DNA of 32,474 bases. Origin: Candidatus Fibrimonadaceae bacterium. Lineage in GTDB: Bacteria > Fibrobacterota > Fibrobacteria > Fibrobacterales > Fibrobacteraceae. Below the pieces are notes generated by a model. That model was not told the origin of the DNA, searched no databases, and was given only the letters and a program-made list of their open reading frames with translations. A program made the translations under genes and the position numbers. This document shows, one piece after another, positions 1-6,024 of this stretch (its first letter is position 1; the number at the start of each line of letters is the position of its first letter). The stretch is taken from contig JAITFP010000018.1 of the NCBI GenBank assembly GCA_031281275.1, positions 1 through 32,474 of the forward strand, in the 5' to 3' direction.

Positions 1-164
1 ACTTGCAACTCGGCAACCGAGCCTCTAATGCGAATCACCTCGCTTTTTAGGCGGGTGCCATTTTCAAGGACTGCAAAAGCCACTTCGTTTTGCACAACTG
101 GCTTTTCAAAGCTGGCGCGCAGCAAGTTGCTGTTTACGCCTATGATTTTTCCTGTATTTGCCAT
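1..164 (-). CDS. atpA: V-type ATP synthase subunit A (N-terminal 54 residues, runs off the window)
   Basis: Subunit A is the catalytic, nucleotide-hydrolysing subunit of the V1 head of a V/A-type ATP synthase. Only the N-terminal beta-barrel region is visible: it starts MANTGKIIGVNSNLL and continues with a GTRLKSEVIRIRG stretch, the usual pattern of this domain. The Walker A part lies beyond the window edge. The ATG at 164 is preceded by a GAGG Shine-Dalgarno that overlaps the stop of the DUF2764 gene, 13 nt upstream, so it is the third gene of the operon (E, DUF2764, A). The identification rests on the short N-terminus plus the operon context; the context makes it fairly safe. Confidence 0.85.
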   Translation of the reverse strand, partial: MANTGKIIGVNSNLLRASFEKPVVQNEVAFAVLENGTRLKSEVIRIRGSVAELQ

Positions 165-177
165 AAGAACAATATCC

Positions 178-708
178 TCAGTTAGAGACCTCGTGGTCAT
201 TTGCTTTTATGAAGTTTTCCACTGCCGTTTTGCCAGCCTCTTCGTTTAATCCAGCAAGACGGTTATTTATTTGCAATTTTACAATGTAAGCATAAATTTT
301 TGCTTCTGAAAAATAATCTATGCCCGCAAGCTCATCTACAATTTGCCAACGAGCACGTTCAAAAGCCATTTCCCTTTCGAGCGGATTTTGAATGTTTATG
401 GCATCGGCTAATTTTTGATGAAGATTTACGTGATAGCCTGAATAAGAACGCTCAGAAATCCGAATGTTCTCGCCTTCCCACTTAGAAGCGCGGAGTACCG
501 CAGTTGCATTTTTTATTTCTGTTAAAGCATTTGCATAATCCGCAGTAAATGGATGAGAGCCTGCAACCCCAGCTACCACAGCATCAAAGTCGCTTAGATT
601 CACGCCTTCTATTCCATCGCAGCGCCGCCTATATTCTTCTACAGAAAAAGGAGCCACCGCACCTAGCTCTAGGCTTGGCAAACTTGACAACAAAAAAGTT
701 GCGCTCAT
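178..708 (-). CDS. DUF2764 family protein of the V-type ATP synthase operon
   Basis: A 176-aa soluble, mostly alpha-helical protein with no signal peptide. Features typical of DUF2764 proteins are the N-terminal FLLSSLPSLELG stretch and an acidic mid-region with alternating aromatic and charged residues. In Bacteroidota, spirochaete and Chlamydia-type V-ATPase operons a gene of this kind lies between subunits E and A, as here: 3 nt after atpE and 13 nt before atpA. It probably occupies the place of the central-stalk subunit C, which these operons lack under that name; that role is inference from position. It is expected to work at the cytoplasmic face of the membrane. Confidence 0.75.
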   Translation of the reverse strand: MSATFLLSSLPSLELGAVAPFSVEEYRRRCDGIEGVNLSDFDAVVAGVAGSHPFTADYANALTEIKNATAVLRASKWEGENIRISERSYSGYHVNLHQKLADAINIQNPLEREMAFERARWQIVDELAGIDYFSEAKIYAYIVKLQINNRLAGLNEEAGKTAVENFIKANDHEVSN

Positions 709-711
709 TCT

Positions 712-1314
712 TTAGCCCTTAACTGCTTGCTGAACTATTTTTGCGAGTGCTGGGCGAAGGATTGCAGACAAGGCATCTGCTATAGCCACATTCGTCCACT
801 CTTGGCTAACTTTGCCGTTTTCAAAAGAAAGCCTGAAACCTGCGAAAATTCCGCTGTCGCTTTGGACAACAACCCCTGCTCCTAGCTTTTTTTGGAATTC
901 TCCGGTTATAAACGAGGCTAGCTTTTTTGAATCTTCTTCTGAAAGCGAAACCGTTGCCTGCTTGCCTGCATAGCCGCTAGCAAGCGTTAAGAGGATCTTC
1001 TGCATAAGCTCTGGGGTCAAAGACTTTTCCACATTTAGAGCTAGCACCCCAAGCACGGATTTCTCAACTCCCTGAGAAACGGCAAGCACAATGTCTCGAG
1101 CCGCCTGTGCAAGGGTCTTTTCGCTTCGCTCTGTGTAAGCCTGCGAATCTTTATCGGCTTTTTCAAGCTTAGAAGCGGCGTTTTGCTCCGCTTCTTTCAC
1201 TATTTGTGCCGCTTTAGCCTTTGCCTCCGCCAATATACGAGAAGCCTCTGCCTCTGCCTTATCCACGGCTTCGGTTTTGATTTTGTCTATCAAATGTTGC
1301 AATTCTTCTGCCAT
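712..1314 (-). CDS. atpE: V-type ATP synthase subunit E (peripheral stalk)
   Basis: Subunit E forms the peripheral stalk that holds the V1 head against the membrane rotor. The 200-aa protein has the family layout: a long Ala/Glu/Lys-rich amphipathic helix (about residues 1-75, with AEAEASRILAEAKAKAAQI) followed by a globular C-terminal domain. The start is the ATG at 1314, with GGAG about 7 nt upstream. The frame stays open for 37 more codons upstream, but these encode an unrelated stretch crossing the promoter region and are rejected. It is the first gene of the operon; a TTTACTACATT promoter-like motif ends 20 nt before the start. Normal family length. Confidence 0.9.
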   Translation of the reverse strand: MAEELQHLIDKIKTEAVDKAEAEASRILAEAKAKAAQIVKEAEQNAASKLEKADKDSQAYTERSEKTLAQAARDIVLAVSQGVEKSVLGVLALNVEKSLTPELMQKILLTLASGYAGKQATVSLSEEDSKKLASFITGEFQKKLGAGVVVQSDSGIFAGFRLSFENGKVSQEWTNVAIADALSAILRPALAKIVQQAVKG

Positions 1315-1334
1315 AACAATCTCCAAGCTACTAT

Positions 1335-1345
1335 AATGTAGTAAA
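1335..1345 (-). promoter_or_regulatory. Putative promoter of the V-ATPase operon
   Basis: TTTACTACATT on the minus strand, a one-base variant of the TTTACTATATT motif found before many genes here. It ends 20 nt before the atpE start codon, leaving room for the GGAG Shine-Dalgarno. It lies in the 125-nt gap after the BioH-like gene, which holds nothing else I can recognise. Confidence 0.5.
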
Positions 1346-1439
1346 GTCTGAACCAGAATGAACCAAATTTTAGGGATTTTTCCCGCAAAAACATAAAAAT
1401 GCCCATATATGGAATACTTTATCAAGTCTGCGGGTATGC

Positions 1440-2102
1440 TTATTCAGAATAAACCTCATTTTTTGGCTTTTTTTGAAAATAATCCAACAACCAATGCCCC
1501 AACTCCTCGCAAACAACAATGGATTCCTTATGGGAAGAAAACAATTCTTTTTGCGCAAGAGGCACAATTTTGTCTTGCCCCCCGAATACGAACTTTACAT
1601 TTGAATAAGACCCAGAAACATCCGCTTTTTTTTGCATTAAATAATCAAGCCCAGTTGCCAATTGTTTTGGGGAATAACGCATAGCATTTTCCACCCATTT
1701 TTCCCTATCTGTTTTTTCCATATTTCCCATCAAGGCAGAAAAAGACATCAATGTTTGCTCCGTGTTTTGCAAAACTCCCTGCTTTGTGGCTCTGAGGGCT
1801 GAGGGTTGCCAGCAACCTTCTGCACAAAAATCAGCAATTGGGCAAATCAAAACCAGTTTTTGTTCTTTTTTAATTTTATGCAAATTCCTCAAAATTGCAA
1901 GTGTCCCCATGCTCCAACCCACAACTACGCCTGCCTCCCCTAGTCCTCGGTTATCATCCCAAAATTCGTCTGGATTTGGCAGCAAATCAAAATAATCAAC
2001 AAAACGGTGGCTGAAATTTGGGAAATGCTCGTAAATGCGGTTTTCCCAAATTGAAATGTCGCTTGCCCATCCGCTTACCCAAGCTATTTCGTTTGCGTTC
2101 AT
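1440..2102 (-). CDS. Alpha/beta hydrolase, BioH/BioG-like carboxylesterase
   Basis: A 220-aa cytoplasmic alpha/beta hydrolase. The nucleophile elbow is GWSMG with Ser64; a plausible triad is completed by Asp177 (GGQDKIVP) and His203 (LGHWL). The N-terminal GWASDISIW stretch and the short cap resemble BioH/BioG esterases, which release pimeloyl-ACP from its methyl ester in biotin synthesis. No other biotin gene is visible, so the substrate is uncertain and the symbol is withheld. The start codon overlaps the stop of the upstream RNase E/G gene (ATGA), indicating translational coupling. It is the last gene of the pgk-rng group. The alternative is a general small-molecule esterase. Confidence 0.75.
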   Translation of the reverse strand: MNANEIAWVSGWASDISIWENRIYEHFPNFSHRFVDYFDLLPNPDEFWDDNRGLGEAGVVVGWSMGTLAILRNLHKIKKEQKLVLICPIADFCAEGCWQPSALRATKQGVLQNTEQTLMSFSALMGNMEKTDREKWVENAMRYSPKQLATGLDYLMQKKADVSGSYSNVKFVFGGQDKIVPLAQKELFSSHKESIVVCEELGHWLLDYFQKKPKNEVYSE

Positions 2103-3643
2103 GAGTTAAAGGCAAATTTTTCTGTTATGTCTTCGCCTGTGTCTGGATTTAGGAATGAGAATTGATGAGAGGCATATTCTTCTGCTTCCAAAATTTCAAT
2201 ATTCAGCGAATGTTTATGCTCCAAATAGTGGAACATACGCCCATAGTCATCGCTAAAAATTTTGGAAAGAGGTTCTGATACCACCAATTGAACTTTTCTC
2301 ATTTTGCTTTTCTTTGCAATTCTCGCGAGATAACGGTCTATTAAAGAAAGCGTTGCTTCTTTACTGAACACCGTGCCTGTGCCTCCGCACATGGGGCAAT
2401 CGCTGTGCTTTTCGCTTGCCAAATTAGTGCGAACTCTGCGGCGGCTAACTTCCATTAAGCCAAATTGAGAAATCGCGGAAAAGTTGAGCGGGGTTCTGTC
2501 AAAGCGAATTGCTTTTCTAAACTCGTCAACAACGGCGTTTTTATCTTCTTCAGATTCCATATCTATAAAGTCAATAATCACCAAGCCACCGACATCGCGC
2601 AAACGGAGTTGCTTTGCAATTTCTCTTGCGGCATCTAAATTTGTTTCCAAAAACACCCTGTTTTGGTCGCTGCCGTGAACTCTGGAACCGGTATTCACAT
2701 CTATAGACATCAAGGCTTCTGTTTGCTCAATAATCAAATATGCGCCTCTGGGCAAATACACTTTTGTTGAAAGGGATTTTTCGTAATCATCTTCTATTCC
2801 AAAAGATTCAAAAAGACTTTCGTAGCCTTTCCACAATTTTATTTTTTGCAAATTCTCAGGGTTTGCTCCACCCAAATACTCGCGAATATTCTGGTATTCC
2901 TTTTCATCATCAACATACACATATTCGGTTTGTTCGCTAAAATATTCCCTTATGGATTGCTCCACGGAATTCGATTCTTGATATATGCAAGTCTCTGCCG
3001 GATATTCATTAAAATTATTTTTTGTTATTTCCCATTTTTCTTCTAGTTTGCGCATTTGCTTGACAATTTCATTTTCAGATTCCAAAAGAGCTTGAGTTCT
3101 AACAATATAGCCAACATCGGAAGCCTTGTGCCTGCTAACCAATTGTTTGAAAATTTTGCGTTTTGTAAAATCTCTCTCTTTTTTTGAAATGCCAATGAAG
3201 TTTGAATTTGGCATGCAAACTAAAAAACGCTCTGCGAAACTCAGGTGCATGGTTAGTCTGGCACCCTTGGTGTTTATGGGTTCCTTAATCACTTGCACCA
3301 TAATCACATCGCCCGCTTTCATTATTTTTTCAATGCCACCGTGAACGGCAGTTGACTGGGAATCATCTTCGCCATATTCTTTGCGAAGCAGCACATCGCG
3401 ATCTATGGCATCGTTTATGTGCAAAAATCCGGCTTTTTCCAAGCCAATTTCCACAAATGCAGCCTGAAGCGCAGGCACAACCCTTTGCACAACTCCTTTG
3501 TATATATTGCCTAGCGTATGGTTGGAAGTACTGTTTTCAACTAGTAAATCCGTTAAAACTCCATCGTCCAAAACAGCTATACGAGTATCATAAGGCGTGG
3601 TGCTAACTAAAATACCCCGCTTGCTTGCATAATTTCTCTGCAT
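2099..3643 (-). CDS. rng: Ribonuclease E/G family endoribonuclease
   Basis: Single-strand-specific endoribonuclease for rRNA maturation and mRNA decay. The 514-aa protein has the RNase G architecture: an S1 RNA-binding domain (about residues 42-135), an RNase-H-like region and a catalytic DNase-I-like region. Metal ligands Asp315 (SIDVNTG) and Asp358 (VIIDFIDM) are present, as is the zinc-link motif CPMCGGTG (Cys416, Cys419) used for dimer pairing. It lacks the long disordered tail of RNase E, so RNase G is the better name. The start is supported by AAGAGG 5-6 nt upstream. It follows a 50-aa gene by 9 nt and overlaps the next gene by 4 nt. Confidence 0.93.
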   Translation of the reverse strand: MQRNYASKRGILVSTTPYDTRIAVLDDGVLTDLLVENSTSNHTLGNIYKGVVQRVVPALQAAFVEIGLEKAGFLHINDAIDRDVLLRKEYGEDDSQSTAVHGGIEKIMKAGDVIMVQVIKEPINTKGARLTMHLSFAERFLVCMPNSNFIGISKKERDFTKRKIFKQLVSRHKASDVGYIVRTQALLESENEIVKQMRKLEEKWEITKNNFNEYPAETCIYQESNSVEQSIREYFSEQTEYVYVDDEKEYQNIREYLGGANPENLQKIKLWKGYESLFESFGIEDDYEKSLSTKVYLPRGAYLIIEQTEALMSIDVNTGSRVHGSDQNRVFLETNLDAAREIAKQLRLRDVGGLVIIDFIDMESEEDKNAVVDEFRKAIRFDRTPLNFSAISQFGLMEVSRRRVRTNLASEKHSDCPMCGGTGTVFSKEATLSLIDRYLARIAKKSKMRKVQLVVSEPLSKIFSDDYGRMFHYLEHKHSLNIEILEAEEYASHQFSFLNPDTGEDITEKFAFNS

Positions 3644-3652
3644 AAATTCCTC

Positions 3653-3805
3653 TTAGGTTGCTTTCCAGTTTTGCAATAAGCGGTTTACCCTTGCTATTTG
3701 CTGCTTCTCCTTTTCAGTGCCTTTGAAGGCTTTGAAAAGGAGATTTCTGTATTCTGTAAGCGATGTGCGAATTAAAATACGATCTTCTTTCTTTAACATA
3801 ATCAT
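3653..3805 (-). CDS. Small basic protein between pgk and rng (50 aa)
   Basis: A 50-aa open frame ([16 protein letters not shown] at the start, RLLQNWKAT at the end). Its ATG overlaps the pgk stop codon as ATGA, and its stop lies 9 nt before the rng start codon, on top of the rng Shine-Dalgarno region. This tight fit argues for real, coupled translation. A second ATG two codons in is an alternative start. The product is basic and probably helical, with no signal peptide or membrane segment. I do not recognise a family. A 38-base inverted repeat lies within it, so part of the region may instead matter as RNA structure. Confidence 0.6.
   Translation of the reverse strand: MIMLKKEDRILIRTSLTEYRNLLFKAFKGTEKEKQQIARVNRLLQNWKAT
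3706..3743 (-). repeat. 38-base inverted repeat (strong hairpin) inside the 50-aa gene
   Basis: Arms of 11 bases (TCTCCTTTTCA and TGAAAAGGAGA) and, inside them, 5 bases (GCCTT and AAGGC) pair perfectly. They are separated by a 2x2 internal mismatch and close on a 2-base loop. No T-run follows on the minus strand, so it is not a classical terminator. It lies 63-100 nt upstream of the rng start codon. Confidence 0.8.
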
Positions 3806-5058
3806 TTATCCGTAAGTGCTGCTACCCCCGGAAGTTCCTTGCCTTCCAAAAATTCAAGCGATGCTCCCCCGCCTGTGGATGTATGGGATACCTTTTTGTC
3901 TGCTCCATATTTTTTTGCAGCTGTTGCTGTGTCGCCACCGCCAATAACGGTGGTTGCTCCGCCTTGAGTGGCTTTCACAATAGCATCTGCCATTTCTTTG
4001 GTGGCTTTTTCAAAAGCCGGAAATTCAAACACTCCGGCAGGTCCATTCCAAACAATGGTTTTAGAATCCGAAATTGCCTTCACAAAAAGCTCAGAAGATT
4101 TTGGACCAACATCCAAGCCCATCCAACCGTCAGGAATTCCGGTGCTATCGTCTGCGGCTTTCACTGCTGCATCTGCTGCAAATTTATCTGCTATAACATA
4201 ATCCACTGGCAATATAATTTCTTTGCCATTCTTTTTTGCTTTTTCAATTAGCTCTGGAACAATTTTTGCACCTTCCTCATCAAATAGAGAAGCCCCTATT
4301 GCAAGGTTGTTGATAACTTTTTTGAATGTGAATGCCATTCCGCCGCCAATTATGATTTTATCGGCTTTATCCAGAAGGTTGTTGATTAATTGAATTTTGT
4401 CTGCAACCTTTGCTCCGCCTAAAATAGCAAGCAAGGGGCGTTTGGGGTTATCTAGCACCGCAGAGAAGGCATCAAGTTCTTTTTTCATAAGGTAGCCGCT
4501 CGCTCGCTCCGCGTAGCCTTCGCCTAGCATTGAGGAATGGGCGCGGTGAGCTGTGCCAAAGGCATCGTTTATGTAAACATTGCCTAGTTTTGCAATGGAT
4601 GCCCTGAAAGCCTTCACTTTTTCTGGATCTGCCTTGATTTTTTCTTCTGTGCCGTCTTCTTTTTTGACTTTCGCCTTGCCTTCTTCTTCTAAATGAAAGC
4701 GCAGGTTTTCTAACAAGATAACATCGCCTGGTTTTGCCGCTGCGCACTCTTTTTCAACGCCTTCGCCCACGCAATCATCTAAAAACTTAACCGGCTTGCC
4801 CAGCAATTCTTGCAATTTTGCTGCAACGGGCTTTAAGCTGTATTTGGCAACAACCTTGCCATCTGGCCTGCCTAGGTGCGAGGCTAAAATAACAGATGCA
4901 CCTTTGTCCAGTGCATAGCGTATTGTTGGAAGCGCGGCTTCTATACGTTTTGTATTTGTAATTTCGCCAGTGGTTTTATCTTGCGGAACATTAAAATCCA
5001 CGCGAATAAAAGCACGCTTACCCTGCCAGCTAAGGTCTTCAATAAAAAGCTTTGACAT
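3802..5058 (-). CDS. pgk: Phosphoglycerate kinase
   Basis: Glycolytic enzyme that transfers phosphate from 1,3-bisphosphoglycerate to ADP in the cytoplasm. The 418-aa protein has the family landmarks: RVDFNVP near residue 20, the SHLGRP substrate-binding segment, the GGAKVADK hinge region, and the C-terminal GGGDTATA and [12 protein letters not shown] nucleotide-binding motifs. A Lys/Glu-rich insertion around residues 128-148 accounts for the slight extra length. The start has GGAG about 8 nt upstream. It is followed with overlap by the 50-aa gene and then rng. A TTTACTATATT promoter motif ends 34 nt upstream, inside the end of the preceding glycosyltransferase gene. Confidence 0.97.
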   Translation of the reverse strand: MSKLFIEDLSWQGKRAFIRVDFNVPQDKTTGEITNTKRIEAALPTIRYALDKGASVILASHLGRPDGKVVAKYSLKPVAAKLQELLGKPVKFLDDCVGEGVEKECAAAKPGDVILLENLRFHLEEEGKAKVKKEDGTEEKIKADPEKVKAFRASIAKLGNVYINDAFGTAHRAHSSMLGEGYAERASGYLMKKELDAFSAVLDNPKRPLLAILGGAKVADKIQLINNLLDKADKIIIGGGMAFTFKKVINNLAIGASLFDEEGAKIVPELIEKAKKNGKEIILPVDYVIADKFAADAAVKAADDSTGIPDGWMGLDVGPKSSELFVKAISDSKTIVWNGPAGVFEFPAFEKATKEMADAIVKATQGGATTVIGGGDTATAAKKYGADKKVSHTSTGGGASLEFLEGKELPGVAALTDK

Positions 5059-5070
5059 AATATGTCTCCG

Positions 5071-6018
5071 TTAAAAGAAATTCTTTGGAGGTAATATAGT
5101 AAAAGTGGAGGCGGCAATGGGATAATTCTTGTTTTGCAGTTTTGAATTGAGCATTTCGCCCAAAAGCCCAAGAGATATGAACTGAATGCCCGAAACAAAG
5201 GCAAAACCAGCCAAAATAAGCAAGGGACGGATTCTAAGTGAGCCTGTGGACACCCATTCAAAGCCAAAATAACCAAAAACGCCTGTGGCAACAAGGCAAA
5301 AAAGCAAACCCAACATTCCAAAAAAATGCAGAGGCTTAACCACAAATTTGCGCAAAAACATCAAAGTCAGCAAATCCAAAAAACCAGACACAAGCCTAGA
5401 AACTCCATATTTGGAAATTCCGTGCCGCCTTGCCCTGTGCTCAACTATTTTTTCTGTGATTTTAAATCCATTCCAAGAAGCCATAAGGGGAATAAAACGA
5501 TGAAAATCCCCATACAAATGAACGCTCTTTGCAACCTCCGCTTTATATGCCTTTAATCCGCAATTAAAATCGTGCAAACGCTGCCCGCAAACAATGGAAA
5601 CCGCTAAATTAAAAAACTTGCTCGGAATTGTTTTATGCCAAGGGTCATGCCTTTTCTTTTTCCAGCCGCTAACCAAATCTGAATCGCCTTCCAGCATTTT
5701 AAGCATTTCTGGTATTTCTGCCGGATTATCTTGCAAATCGCCATCCATAGTGGCAATATACTTGCCGCTTGCAATCAGAAAGCCCAGCGAAAGAGCCGAG
5801 GCTTTTCCACAGTTGTATTGAAAACGAACAGACTTTAAAAAATCATATTCACCAGACAAAGTTTGCAAAACTTCCCAGGAATTATCCCTTGAGCCATCAT
5901 CTATGGCAATAACCTCTATATTTTGCACAACAGGCAAAACAGCCGTTTTAATTTCGGCAAGCAACTCTGGTAGGCTCTCTGCTTCGTCCTTTACTGGAAT
6001 AATAATGCTTAAATCCAT
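5071..6018 (-). CDS. GT2 glycosyltransferase, polyprenyl-phosphate sugar synthase type
   Basis: A 315-aa membrane-bound family 2 glycosyltransferase of the DPM1/ArnC/GtrB type, which moves a sugar from a nucleotide donor onto polyprenyl phosphate at the inner membrane. It has the N-terminal SIIIPVKDEAESLPELL, the nucleotide-binding DDGSRDNS, and the metal-binding DGDLQD (DxD). Two hydrophobic helices lie near the C-terminus (about 230-255 and 265-290), as in GtrB-like enzymes. The start follows AAAGGGG, 6 nt after the stop of the DUF2723 gene, so the pair is probably one operon. It may supply a lipid-linked sugar to the DUF2723 protein; that is inference. The sugar cannot be read from the sequence. 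Confidence 0.88.
   Translation of the reverse strand: MDLSIIIPVKDEAESLPELLAEIKTAVLPVVQNIEVIAIDDGSRDNSWEVLQTLSGEYDFLKSVRFQYNCGKASALSLGFLIASGKYIATMDGDLQDNPAEIPEMLKMLEGDSDLVSGWKKKRHDPWHKTIPSKFFNLAVSIVCGQRLHDFNCGLKAYKAEVAKSVHLYGDFHRFIPLMASWNGFKITEKIVEHRARRHGISKYGVSRLVSGFLDLLTLMFLRKFVVKPLHFFGMLGLLFCLVATGVFGYFGFEWVSTGSLRIRPLLILAGFAFVSGIQFISLGLLGEMLNSKLQNKNYPIAASTFTILPPKNFF
5093..5103 (-). promoter_or_regulatory. Putative promoter of pgk inside the upstream gene's 3' end
   Basis: TTTACTATATT on the minus strand, 34 nt before the pgk start. It sits inside the last codons of the GT2 gene, where it encodes part of the C-terminal TILPPKNFF. It would let pgk be transcribed independently of the glycosylation genes. 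Confidence 0.55.
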
Positions 6019-6024
6019 GCCCCT

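Noticed and set aside
1315-1425. 37-codon N-terminal extension of V-ATPase subunit E
   Set aside because: It crosses the promoter motif and does not look like subunit E; the ATG at 1314 has GGAG upstream.
1813-1826. Palindrome GGTTGCCAGCAACC inside the BioH-like gene, considered as a mobile repeat
   Set aside because: The encoded stretch aligns with the normal cap region of BioH-like enzymes, and I saw no second copy in the window.
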